Part shown: positions 27,517 through 40,300 of the stretch, piece by piece
How positions within the stretch are numbered: the first letter of the stretch is position 1
How the letters are laid out: every line of letters starts with the position of its first letter
DNA from: Tomocerus qinae
Taxonomy: Eukaryota > Arthropoda > Collembola > Entomobryomorpha > Tomoceridae
Length of the DNA: 64,000 nucleotides
Assembly: GCA_020055645.1 (NCBI GenBank)
Contig: CM034546.1
Location: forward strand, 42,594,001-42,658,000
Direction: 5' to 3'
The notes under the pieces: generated by a model
The model's input: only the letters and a program-made list of their open reading frames with translations
The model's database searches: none
What the model was told of the DNA's origin: nothing
Translations under genes and position numbers: made by a program

Positions 27517-29817
27517 ATGATTATTTGGATACGAATTATTCTGCTAGCGGTTTTCAGCCCACGATGTATTGTTTGTGCTGGAAAATTTAAAAAATTATTT
27601 GCAATTGTAAAGGATTGTCACATCAACATAATATTCTACAAACCGCATTCCATACAAACAACGAAGATACTAGAAGAACTGTTGCAAATCAAAACTCCAT
27701 ACTCCCTCACGAATGTTGATTCTATTAAAAAGGCTATAACTAAAAAATATACAAATATCACAGAACAGGAAAAGGAATCTAAACTATTTAACTACTATAT
27801 AAGACATTTATATGCGTGCCCGACAAAGAAAGTAGTTTATTCACCTTATTTGAATAACCGTTTCACATGCATTGCGCATTTCTCTGTAGATTTGAATTCC
27901 AGTAACCTGAATGACGTTATGTTGACAAAATCTGTCAGTAAAGACGTAGGACTTCAATTCACTATAAATGAACACAATTCATTCAAAAAACCTTTTTTCC
28001 TGTCTATGGGACAAAGATGTCACGAAGGACGGTTCAACTTCGAAGACTACACAAACCTTTATTTTCTTGTCCACAAAGAAATTCTGGAAAACATGAAAAG
28101 GCAAACAAAATTTTTGAATGATATTGCTGATCATTATTCTGGATTGCTAGGACATTATTTTGTGAATTCACTAGTGGAAGAAGATGATAGAGTATTTTTT
28201 ATTTGTGGGAAATGCCAGCAACGACCTATGAACGGAAATATGGGAATATCAAATGAGTTAATGGACAGTTTAGTTTTCTCACACAATGCCACGTCTAGAG
28301 AAAATAGTCTTGAACTTCTGAAAGAAATCCGGGCAGAAGTTGTGTTGGAGAGTCAATTCTTCAAACAAGAATTAAAAGCTAACGTATATCGTTTTCAATA
28401 TCAGACGCAAAGATATTTTGGACTTACTTTAAAGAACGAAAACTTTTCATCGGCTTTCAAAGGAGGCAATATAGACGTGGTCGCTATTTTATCTTCAATG
28501 GCCCTTCACCGATTTCCCAATGCAACAATTGCACCAAATTTGAATGACAAAAATGCATTACATCTACAGTACGAAGTTTCAATGGATTATCATCATATAT
28601 TTCGCTCTAATGACTACTTTATTCTAACTCATTCAGACGGCTACAATTATATATCTTGTGTGGTTCTGGAGGATGAGAGTCTGTCGTTCTACGGCTACAT
28701 CCGCCCATTTGATCTCTCTGCTTGGATTGGGATTCTGTCAACAATATTGCTTGTGACAATCTTCTTCCAACTGACTTTGTATTACAAGCACAACCAAATC
28801 CACCATTTTATCTTCACTTGCTATGCTTATGTACTCTGCAACAATTTTGGATACCCCAAAAAAATGGAAAAATATTTCTGGTTCAAAATTGTTCTGGGTT
28901 TTTACCTTTTGATGTTTATTGTCATCACCTACGGCTATGCAGGTATTGTCATTACCGATTTGACTGAACCCAGACCTGTAAAACAAATTGACCCTTTTGA
29001 GGAAATTGAAACTTTTGAAGATATTATTTCAGTTGTCAGTCCACTTCTTAGAGAATCGCCATATGAACCATGGTTAATGCCAACTGATGATAAAAAATTT
29101 ATATTGTATTGGTACAACTGCTATGTACACTTGAATCAAACTCCAAATAATGCTGTAATGAAAAGGTTTAACAATATAGAAAAATGCGAAACGAACAGTT
29201 CAATTTTTAACAATCTCACGTTTCAAGATGTATCTGTTGAAACTGTAAAATCAGCATTAGATTATGCAAACCGACTGGGTTGGTCTAAATCTCTGTACTT
29301 TCTCCTTCCTTTCGAATCATTAAATTTCCCAATCTTTGGTGAAAAGCTGAAAACAATTAGCAACAAAGTTGGGTTTCCACATATTTCTCCCTTTTTAAGT
29401 TTTCAATTTCAACATTGGATTTCTGAATGCAACAGATCCGTGTTTGTCGATATACAAAGCCAAATTCATCGATTTTTAAACGATTCTCAGTGGGATATTG
29501 AAAAGGGAGTCAATCTAAAGCGAAAGTTGTACTTTGGAGTTCCAACAGATAAGACAATCAATTTTGGCATAAATATACGATACTTTCCATCATCTTTTCT
29601 TCGAGAATACGTCAAAAGAAATTTTTTTAGTTTATCCGAATCTGGTCTCTACTCTAAATGGATGGAAGTGTACAATCACTTTAATTTCACCCAATGTCGT
29701 CATTGTTTCGATAGACCACTACCTCGCCCTTTGACATTTTACAATTCAAACATTTTCACCATTTTCGCTATTGGTTTTGCGTTTCTCATTTTGCCTATAT
29801 TGACTATTTTTTGGTAA
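27517..29817 (+). CDS. Ionotropic receptor copy 2, C-terminal tail cut
   Basis: Single-exon gene of 766 residues. It has a signal peptide, a long divergent extracellular domain with many Asn glycosylation sites, M1 near PFDLSAWIGILSTILLV, a pore segment, and M3 followed by GYAGIVITDLTEPRP. The S2 lobe comes next, then M4 near residue 750. Divergent IRs of this type are chemosensory ligand-gated cation channels or their subunits; the ligand is unknown. The TAA stop at 29815-29817 replaces a GAA codon present in the other copies. The same frame stays open beyond it to a TGA at 29938-29940, encoding the Arg-rich tail seen elsewhere. The protein is thus about 40 residues shorter than its paralogues, losing only the cytosolic tail. 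All channel parts are present, so it may still work. Confidence 0.88.
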   Translation: MIIWIRIILLAVFSPRCIVCAGKFKKLFAIVKDCHINIIFYKPHSIQTTKILEELLQIKTPYSLTNVDSIKKAITKKYTNITEQEKESKLFNYYIRHLYACPTKKVVYSPYLNNRFTCIAHFSVDLNSSNLNDVMLTKSVSKDVGLQFTINEHNSFKKPFFLSMGQRCHEGRFNFEDYTNLYFLVHKEILENMKRQTKFLNDIADHYSGLLGHYFVNSLVEEDDRVFFICGKCQQRPMNGNMGISNELMDSLVFSHNATSRENSLELLKEIRAEVVLESQFFKQELKANVYRFQYQTQRYFGLTLKNENFSSAFKGGNIDVVAILSSMALHRFPNATIAPNLNDKNALHLQYEVSMDYHHIFRSNDYFILTHSDGYNYISCVVLEDESLSFYGYIRPFDLSAWIGILSTILLVTIFFQLTLYYKHNQIHHFIFTCYAYVLCNNFGYPKKMEKYFWFKIVLGFYLLMFIVITYGYAGIVITDLTEPRPVKQIDPFEEIETFEDIISVVSPLLRESPYEPWLMPTDDKKFILYWYNCYVHLNQTPNNAVMKRFNNIEKCETNSSIFNNLTFQDVSVETVKSALDYANRLGWSKSLYFLLPFESLNFPIFGEKLKTISNKVGFPHISPFLSFQFQHWISECNRSVFVDIQSQIHRFLNDSQWDIEKGVNLKRKLYFGVPTDKTINFGINIRYFPSSFLREYVKRNFFSLSESGLYSKWMEVYNHFNFTQCRHCFDRPLPRPLTFYNSNIFTIFAIGFAFLILPILTIFW

Positions 29818-30158
29818 GCTAGACGTGTCGCATTTCGTATTACAATTAATTTGATTGTTAAATTTGGGCGTCATGTCAAAACAATGTGTGTTAAGAGAAG
29901 AAGGCTTCATACTATGCGTACTAAGGTGCGCCCTAGATGAAATTAAATTTAATGTTAAGTCAAGTAATGTGTTGGAAAGCAGGGAGCAGTGTGGCCTGTG
30001 TTTTGTTTTGTTAGCCTCATTTTTCCTGTTTTCCTGTGGAGCCGATGATGACATAGAGTGTAATGTAATAAAACCTAGCTGCTTTTCTTTAATAAATCCC
30101 ACATACATCCTACACCAAATATTGATGACTGAAATTGTAATTAAATATATGGCGGATG

Positions 30159-30317
30159 CGGGCACCTATCCTGTAAGGGGCGGGAGGGGCGCAGCGCCCC
30201 CTAAATCTATAAGAAAAAGAGAAGATTTTTCCCAAAAGGGGTTAAAAAGTTTTCGCTCATTTCGGACATTATTTTTGGTTGCGTCCCCCCTTGACCAAAT
30301 TTCTGGATACGTGCCTG
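30159..30317. mobile_element. hAT-like MITE with 8 bp target duplication
   Basis: GGCGGATG is present at 30151-30158 and 30318-30325. The 159 bp between them start CGGGCACCTATCC and end GGATACGTGCCTG, an imperfect inverted repeat. It lies in the 3' flank of IR copy 2: the homologous flank of copy 4 reads straight through (GGCAGATG then TATTC). The 8 bp duplication and CAGGCAC-like end suggest a hAT-derived MITE. A diverged relative is present at about 40881-41020. Confidence 0.85.
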
Positions 30318-30367
30318 GGCGGATGTATCCGGTTGAATTTTTGGGAAATAATCTCAGAAAAAACTAA

Positions 30368-31336
30368 CTTCATGGATTGTTTGATTTATTTACTTCGAAA
30401 ATATGTGTAGATTAGATATTGTAGCAAAAAAGTGCGAATATTATAGAAGGATGCTAAATTTGTTATAATATATACTAACGTGAATATAATTTTTATCATA
30501 TAACAAGTATATCAGTGAAACGTTTGAAATTATTTTCAACTTAGAATTTGAAGTCAAATCTTTAAACCGTGCCTGTTTATACTTGATCGTATGAACTTGA
30601 CAATAAATCAATGCAACAATTTATTGTCAATAGTTCAATATGTCAGCAGTCAAGTGGTTTCAGTATAATATATATTAAATGCTTTTATTTACATAAATAC
30701 CAAATAATTAAAGTAAAATACATACTTAAACGTAAACCTCATTTTGTTGCTCATATAAGCTTAATTAACAATTTATAAGATAGTCGTATAGTAACAAAAT
30801 AATCACAGGTGATAATTACATATTTCAGTTACCAGTAAACTATACAGATTCAAAACGTTTGTGATGTGTGCATTAAACAATGATAATGTACTTTAAAAAA
30901 GCAGTTGATTCTAGAAGCAGATTTGTATTCATTCCTGAAAGCAATAAAAATTATAATATCCATCTGGTAGAAAAATATTTAAGTAGGATGCCGACTAATG
31001 CAATTTTTAATATTTGCCGGGCACCGTTTCAGCAGCCAGACTGCCCCATATGAGGGTGGGGCGCACTACATGTCCCCCGTCGTGCGAACATAACCTAATT
31101 TAACATAATCTAACCTAATCTAAGGATGGGGGTGGTGGGACGTCACATCCAAAGATGGGGTCTTTTAATCTGGCCGGGTGCGTCATCCATACACTGCTTT
31201 TGGAAAATACAAACCTCTCGTCTAGATGTACCGAAAACAATTATACAATTTGAAGGCTATATAATATACTGTGGCAACTGTGATACATTTGTAAATGGTA
31301 AAACAGTATTTATACACTAGTGGGTCCTAATAAATG
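30368..31336. other. Spacer between IR copy 2 and PKS 3' end
   Basis: AT-rich sequence without a supported gene. A short GC-richer island at about 31010-31200 contains a CCTAA-like run (ACCTAATTTAACATAATC, then CTAACCTAATCTAAGG near 31110), possibly the end of a transposon. The 3' end of the minus-strand PKS transcript should lie just left of 31337. Confidence 0.4.
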
Positions 31337-34300
31337 TTAATCGTATTCAATATTTAACTTTCTAAAAATTCCTTCTGTTTTAGCAAATTGTATCATAAGT
31401 TTGATGGTTTCAGATACATGTGGAATCACATCGTTTATATTTGGGATTATATCTGATAATTTGGAACTTGGACGGTAAATATTTCCTTTTTCTTCCATTG
31501 CATTCTTAAATACCGGATTGATTCCACTTACGACTTCATTAGCATCTCTATTCCCAATAGCTTCTCTAAACATTTCAATCAATGGATTTTTATCAGCAAG
31601 TATTCTTTCCTTAAATTCGCTGATATCTACTATTTCTACTTTAAGACCAGAATCATTGGCAACTCTAGCAAGGTCATTTGATGTTAGTGGAGTGGAGCAA
31701 ACAAAATTATATAGACCTACATCCGCTTTATCATTGAAAATCAATAATGACGAGAGTTTTGCAGCGATATCTACTGGCAATGAGTACCAACCACCGGGGA
31801 TCAAAGGGAATATTTGCATTTTTAAACCACTGAGAATTAAATTCATTAAAAAGTTTGTATCCAAAGTAAAGTGTCCGGTTTTACTATTTCCTGATAAACT
31901 TGCAAATCTAAGAACTTGACATGGAATTCCACGAGTAATTGCTTGAGACATTAATTTTTCGCCGACAAATTTTGTGAAGGCATAACCTTCACCTAAATTT
32001 ACCCCATTATTTATATCTAGAGGCAAATCCTCAGAAATAAAGCCATTGTTATCTAATTCCGTAGCAGCAGCAAAGCTTGATGTAAAGGCTACACGTTTTG
32101 TGCGAATAGTTGTTGCAAATTCCAATATTTTAATTGTTCCTAAAACATTTACTGAACGAATATCCTGTGTAGTTTTAGATTTTTGATATATTTCTACGTG
32201 GTTGGCCTTAACTGCGCAATGGAATATTGCATCAACCGTGTTTGCAAGTTTATTATAATCATTTATATCCAATCCAAAATTATTTTTAGTGATATCGCCC
32301 AAAACAATTGAAATCTTACTACCTTCTAAAATAGTACTTAAATTAAACTTTTTGAGATTCTCTGCTAATTTCTTTTCTGCTGAATTTATCGATTTACCAC
32401 GAATCAAACAAATGATGCTTAAATCATTTTTCTTTGATAATTCTTCCAGCAAATAAACACCAAAATGTCCAGTAGCCCCTGTCACCAATATGTTCTTTAT
32501 CATAGAAGGTTGGACTGGTTCACCTACAGTTTTAATGTGATCTGGGAGTACAGAATCCTCTTTTACCAAATTACGTTGTTGATCAAGAATAGTTTCATTG
32601 TCTAATCTGTCTACAAATTCATTAACCGACATTGTTTTTTCAGCCAGAAATATACTAAGGGTAGCCAATGTAGGATAATCCAAGAGAGATGTTGGATTCA
32701 GCTGCAATCTTTTTCCAAAAGATAATTGTAACTTATTCCTCATTTCAACGGCCATTAACGAATCCAATCCCATGTCCGAAAATGTTTGGTATTCGTCAAT
32801 AGTTTCTGATTCAGGAAGCCTTAATGTTTGTCTTATAATATCCTCGATACATTTCTTAATATATGTTGACCTTCCCTCCACATTCATGTCATTAATATCG
32901 TTCCAAAACTGATCCGCCTGAGCAGATGACTGCTTCTTGGTTGTCTGTTGTCCCGCAGTTAGTTCAGATAAAAATTCTGCAGTACTTGGAAATGCTTCAC
33001 CAAGGGCAATGGGATCCAGTTGTATCACCGCACACTGAGTGTAGGGTTTAGTCATAATGAATTTTAAAGCAGCTATCCCTTGGCCTGGAAATGTCAAAAA
33101 TAATCATTAAATTTTGTAAATTATTTTGAATAGTTTTCATTAATTGCTTAAAAAAGGTTTACCTGGGCTGAAAGAAGTTACCCCGAAAGCTCCTTCTTTA
33201 CCATATACTGTATTTGTTGCCGCCCCGATTTCCGACCATGCTAGTTAAAGAAAATCATTTGATTAATGTTAATACTAGTATGATATCCCACTGCAAATAT
33301 TATATTAATATTATAGCTTTTTAAAGTGTAAGTCAGCAAAATAATAATGACAAACCATGGAGATAATTGTTCAGTATCACGATTCATCATTCATCAATTT
33401 ATCTATTATTAAATAATTTAGGTATCAATTCAACTCACCTCCCCAGTTTATTGTCTGAGCTGGTAGCCCCAATGAGTGTCTGTAATGGGCAAGCGAGTCT
33501 AGAAACATATTTGCAGCTGCATGATTGCTTTGTCCAGGTGGACCTAAAATGGCAGCTGCTGAAGAAAATAGAACGAAATGTTCCAAATTCATTGATTTAG
33601 TCAAATTATGCATATTCCATCCACCATTCACTTTGGCGTTAAACACAGTTTGAAATTTCTCCCAGGTTTGATTTGGAATTGTTGCATCGGATATTTGACC
33701 CGCTGAATGAATTACTCCTCTTAATGGAGGCATTTCTCTTTTTATTATTTCAAATAACTCTTGACATTGTTTCCAATCACTTACGTCAACTTGTCTTGCA
33801 AGAACCTGAACTCCTTGTGTACTTAACGACTTCAAGACTTTTTGAGTATTTTCATTTGGGGCTGTTCTACCGACTAAAACTACATGCTCAGCTCCGCATT
33901 TGACCATCCACTTGCCCACTTCTAAACCAATTCCACCCAAACCACCCGTCACTAAATATGTTGAGTTTTTGCTGAATAGTAAATCATTACTATAATGTTT
34001 TCCTAGACTATCCTTTTTCTCTGGTGGAACTACAACTACTTTACCAATGTGTTGGGCCTTCAAGAAATAATTTAGAGCTTCTTTAATTTCAGACATGACG
34101 AATCTCGTAAATGGAAGAGGTTTCACTTCATTTCCAAGGAATTTTTCATTCATTTTCCCTACTAATTTTTTCATCACATCATCGTCCCCAACTGTTTCTA
34201 AATTTATAATTGTATATTTCACATCAGGTCTAATATTTTCTACTTCTTCTGGTTTCCAGATATTTATTTTTCCCATTTCAATAAACCTTGCATTATGTGC

Positions 34301-37300
34301 ACACACTTTTAGTGAGGTTTCTTTAAATCCAGCACCAGTTAATGAATTCAAAACAAAATCTACTCCTCTTCCGTCTGTCACCTTTTGTATTTCATCACCG
34401 TATGTCAGATCCCGAGAATGAAAAACATTTTCTATACCAATTGATTGAAGATAAGCTCTTTTCCTCTTACTTCCTGCAGTTGCAATGATTTTGGCCCCGA
34501 TTTGTTCTGCGATTTGAATTGCAAATAATCCTACTCCCCCTGAAGCAACATGAATCAAAATTGTATCTTTCTTTTTCAATTTCCCCACCTCTACTAAGCA
34601 GTAATAGGCTGTGAGGTAAACGGAAGGCAAAGTAGATGCCTCTGCGAAGGAAAATTGTTTGGGTTTGTGAAGAATGAGATCAGAATGAAGAATGACGTGA
34701 CTGGCAGCAGAACTCGAATTGGAAATTCCGAAAACCTCATCCCCAATTTTATACTTCATGACTTTAGTACCAACACGAGACACAACTCCTGAAAAATCTG
34801 TCCCTACAGCATCAAACTCTGTGAAATACATATCTGGTTTTAAAATTACTAAAACATCTCTAAAATTTAAAGCTGTTGCACGAATTGAAACTTCAACTTC
34901 ATATTCTTTTAAATTATTAGCTTTCATGACTTTAAAAGTCACATCATTAATCTTTTTGGATTTAGGAATAACTATCTCATAATTAGAACTAGGCAAAATT
35001 AACGGCGCCGATGGGGGAGGTAAAGCAGCACATCTAAAAACAAACCGTTTATTTTTCCTATATGCTGTAAGGTAGTCATCATCAGTGTTCCACATGTGAA
35101 AAAATATTTGTTTTCTCTCATATACTGGATTGACATTGTCAGGATCTAAATCAATAAAACGGCCCTTAATTTCTGGGAGTTCGTTTTTAAAACTTTTTGC
35201 AATTCCCCAAATAGTTGCTTTAGACGGATGTACTTTTCCTTGGTCACCAATGAAATAAACCCCACGAGTAGCAATAATAAACTTACTGGAATTGGCAAGT
35301 GTACATATATTTTTGCAAATATTTAATGTCGTTTTTGCTAAGTAGTCTTGATTGTCAGTTTCATCTAATCCCACTAATAAAATGTAACCTTTAACGTCGT
35401 ATTTAGAATTTAAGGATTTCATAAAATTACAATTAGCCTGTTCGCTTCCATACTCCAAAAGGTAATCAAACTGTGATCTATTGATATTTGCATGCAGATT
35501 TGAATTTCCCACAATTATAATTCCGTCACCTGTATTTTCAATGATAGATTTTAGTTCATTGGATATTGTTGTGTCATAACCAGATAGAATCACCCACGTT
35601 GGATTTTTCTTTTCATTATCGACATCAGAAGTCCTAAGTGAATACGCATAAAGTTCTGGTGTTGCTCGTGCTACTATTACTTTTATTGCTTCTTGCTTAT
35701 CAGAAATATTTGTGGCACAAGTAAATCCATTCCTAAGCATGATATCACACCACGTTTTCTCATTTACACATGGATGATTTGGTCGAATGTCATAATCTTT
35801 GAAGTACCAATATCCTTCTAGACATCCAAATATCATATCTATATGTCGTATAGGAGTTAATATCTCCATTAAGACAAAAGCTCCAGATGGTGCTAAAAGT
35901 TGTCTAACATTGATGATTGAAGACTCTAGATATTCTGTTGCATGAATTACGGAATTAATTGGACGCTACAACCACATCGTAGAAATGGGGCGCAAACCCT
36001 TGTCGTTTAGGATCTTTCTCAATATTTAGCAGTTTGTAATCCACTGCTGAAATATGTTTGAATGTTTTCTCAGCTTCCGCTAAAAAATGTGGTGAAATAT
36101 CTGTGAATGTATATCGAAACTGTATTCCTTGTTTTTGAAGACCATATATTATTTCTTTGGATGTAGCAGCGCTACCAGCACCTATTTCTAAAATCCTAAC
36201 TATCGAGCCATCTCCCTTTGCTTGTGACAAAAACACTTGCAAATAAGCACTTACTCTTGTATTAGCTAATTTAGAGGCTGCTACATCAGTATATATAATT
36301 AATGGGTCTATTTCGGTATCTTCGCCAAAAAGGATATTCACACCTGTCATATTTCCAATAAGATACTCACTTAATAGCCCACCACAATGTTCAGCAATAG
36401 ATTTCTCTACAAATTCAAAGTTCTCAATTGAATCTATTTTATTCAAAGCAGCAGATTTGAGTTCGTTGATTACGTCCTCTGGTAAAGGTTGTTTATGGAC
36501 CACCCACTCATTATCATGTTTGGAAACAGTCCTGAACAAAAAGTCATTTTCTGCCAATATTGACAACCCCAATTTTACATATGACGAACGGTCTGCAGGT
36601 ATTGAAAGCTGTGTCATTAATCTTTCACACGAAACTCTGTCCCCTAATTTTGGCTTCCAACCTAGCTTATAGAATGCTAATATGAAGTAATAAGGAGTAA
36701 GACCTGCTTGAGAAATCTCTAACCCTTCTGCCACAGCAGGATAAAATTTTGAATATTCCTGCATAATATTGTTTAAATCTTTCAAAAGTTCTCCAGTTGG
36801 TAATAGGTTTGATAAATTGACTCTGGAATGAAATGGAGCATCTCGGGATCTCCATACTTCCTGATTCATACCTGGAAGTTTGTTTTTTATACTGTTAATA
36901 ACATTTAAGAACGATCCAATAGATGTGTTAACTAGTTTAATCCCTGACATGGAAGCCAATATATTGTTTTTATCGTCATATAAATTAACAATTCCACCAT
37001 TGTTTTTAGTCGCATGAATAATGAAATACTCAGTAGTTGATTTTGATACCATAATAAATTTCGAAATACCGACAGGAAGTTGTAAATCCGATTTACTTGT
37101 CTCAGTCACTATAAAGAAAGACTGAAGCATTGCATCAATCACAATTGGATGGTAAACATACTCATTCATATTTCCCGCCTGTACTGGTACTGGGACTTTA
37201 GCTAAAATTTCATTTTCTCCCTCCCATACTATAGAAATACTTTGAAACGTTTCACCAAAATTAATGCCTGCCTGCGCAGTTAAATTGTAAAATTCTTCCA

Positions 37301-40300
37301 GAGATTTAGCAACCAATTCAGATTGCATTTCAGCAATTCGTTCTTTAGTTATTAATTTACATTCTCCTAAACAACTAGAATTGTTTACTGAAATGTTAGC
37401 ACTAGCAAATTGTTTCCATCCTTTTTCTTCATTATAACCGTTAATAAATTTGTGAACAAAGACTCTAATTAAAAATGAGTCTTTTTCTTCCAACTCTGAC
37501 GCCACTACTTGAATTTTATGTTCGTCATTATTGTCTATTTCCATTGGAGCCTCGATGATAAAATTTTCCACAATAACGTCACTATTTCTAATTTTAGTGA
37601 GACTAAAAACCTCTTTTCCTGCTGCTAAAATGAGCTCTAAAAATCCTGCCCCTGGAAATACAATTACATTTGCCACCTGATGATCTCGCAAATACGAGAA
37701 ATCTTGAATGCTTAAATTGTTACAAAATATTTGGTCCTTAATTACTGCTAATGATACTTTACTGCCCAGCAATGGGTGCAAAGGTTTTGGTAGTTGCTCA
37801 GATGTTGATTCAATCCAAAACTTTTGCCGTTGGAACGGATAATGAGGTAAGTCAATCTTTTTTCGAGGATAACACGAATCCACCTTCGCCCAATCCACAT
37901 CAAATCCATTTACATACAATTTGGATAAACTTTCGAATATTGTTATCCAATTATCCTCAATTTTTCGTATGGAAGGGGCCATAGAGAATTTTGCTGTTCT
38001 TCTACAGAGGAATTGTTCAAACCCAGAGCCAATAAAATTGGATGTGCCCCTATCTCTATGAAAATATTGCACCCTTGTTGATGGGCCAATTTAATTCCCT
38101 TAATAAAATCAACAGAATAACGTGCATGATTTTGCCAATATTTAGATGTTATGTCTTTTAAGCCCAGAATATTTCCAACAGATCCAGATATATATTGACA
38201 CAAAGGAGATTTGTGATTAATTTTACCTGCTTCTTTACCGAATTCATCCAACATTGCTTCCATAGCTCGAGAATGAAATGCATGACTCGCCGCAAGCAAT
38301 TGGGATTTTATATTATTAACTGTGCATAATTCCGAAAATTTTTTAAGTGATGCTACTTCTCCAGCTAATACAGTTTCGTCAGTAGAGTTAACCACAGCAA
38401 TATCAACCCACATTCCCGAATTAGACCTAGTAAAAGTCTCAATCATTTGGTTTACCGTTTCCTTAAAAGCTCTAACAGCCAACATACCTCCATTGGGCAA
38501 ATTTTTAATTAATTGACTCCTTTTACAAACTAGAATCAGTGCTTCTTCAAATGTCATCACTCCAGATGCCACAGAAGCAGCAAATTCGCCTACGCTATGT
38601 CCTAACACACAATCGGGCTTTATCCCAAATGTTTCCCACAATTTAAACAAACTATACTCGATGCAAAATATTGATACTTGACTGTAGATTGTATCCTCAA
38701 TGTTAATTTTGGAATTCGTACACAAAAGAATATCAACAACGGATATGCCTACATTATGTGAAACTATTTCGTTACAGGAATTGAATGCATTAGCAAATAC
38801 CGGATTTGTTTCATACAGTACCTTTCCCATTCCCAAATATTGCGAGCCTTGTCCGGTGAAAAGAAATGCAATTTTTGGTTTTTCAATTAAAACTGACTCA
38901 GATGGAAATACAGGGTGTTCCAACTTATTTTTCAAATCTTTTAAATCTAGGGCAATCGCAGTGAAACGATTTTTTAAATGTGACCTTCCAGTATTGGCAG
39001 TAAAACAAATGTTTTCTATTTGTACTACAGGAATTTTGTTACAAAATGACGCATAACTAAAAACCAAATCTTTTAAAGCGTTTTCAGATTTGGCGGAGAG
39101 AGTCAATATGTGGTGAGTCCTTTCTTTTTTGTGGTGAATTGTAAAATCATTTTTAAAGATTTGAGGTGGCTCTTCTAAGATAACGTGAACATTAGTGCCA
39201 CTAATGCCAAAGGAGCTTACTCCAGCCATTCGTTTCCTCTGATTATTTCTGGGCCAAAGAATAGGATTTGTAGGAATAACGGCTGGAAGTGAATCCAAAT
39301 TAATATTTGGATTTACACTATCAAAATTTCTATGAATGGGTATAATTTCATTTTCCATCGCCAGAATAACTTTAATTATCCCCGCTAATCCCGCAGCTGA
39401 TTCAGTATGGCCAGTATTTGTTTTGACGGAGCCAATTACAATCGGTTTTTCTCTTTGTGCTTTATATCCTGCAGAAATAGCGGCAAATTCAATAGGGTCT
39501 CCAATAGGAGTTCCTGTACCATGTGCCTCGACGTAATCAACCTCCTCTGGTTTTACACCAGACGCTTTCAAAGCATCCCGAATTGCAATTTCCTGACAAT
39601 ATTTACTCGGAGTTCCAAAGCTGGAAGTTGTTCCTTCGTTACTAATGCCCGAACCTCTAATTATCGATAGAATTCTGTCTCTATCCCTAACTGCATCAGA
39701 ATACCGCTTGAGTACAACTACAGCAATTCCTTCTCCACGAGCAAAACCATCTGCCTTTTCATCAAATGTCTTACAATGACCGTCTTTAGCCAGAATAGGG
39801 AGATCACTGTGTGGGAAATGAGCAATTAGCCAATTGGCACCAGTGACGAGAGTCAAATCTGTTTCTCTTTTTCTCAAACTGTCGCACGCCAAATGCAAAC
39901 TGACCATTGATGAAGAACAACCTGACTCAGTGGCCACATTTGGACCGTTCAGTCCCAGAAAATACGAGACTCGAGCTGAAGTGGCGCTGAAAGCATTCCC
40001 AAGAATCACGTGATGGAAATCACGTCCTCTGTTGGTACTTTCAGACACTAGTCGTTCGTACTCTTGTGTCCATACCCCCGAAAATACGCCCGTGTTACTT
40101 CCTTTTAATTTTACGGGATCAATTGAAGCGTTTTCCAAAGCTTCCCAGGCGACCTCCACCATCAATCTTTGCTGGGGATCCATAAACGCGGCTTCCCTGG
40201 GACTAATCCCGAAAAACTTTGCGTCGAATTCGTCAATTGGGCATTTCAGAAATCCCGCTTTAATAGACGTATAGCGCGGATTTTCACTGAAACGTTGAGG

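Larger units (their letters stand above)
24936..30160 (+). repeat. Tandem duplication unit 2 carrying IR copy 2
   Basis: Second copy of the unit described at 19530-24935. It starts after IR copy 1 and contains an extra transposon-like insertion at 25492-26133 that unit 1 lacks. Shared landmarks are clear up to the start codon of IR copy 2 at 27517. Confidence 0.78.

Noticed and set aside
28722..28967. Overlapping + frame within IR copy 2, repeated in the other copies
   Set aside because: It is conserved only because the receptor M1-pore-M3 region is conserved at DNA level; no independent coding signs.
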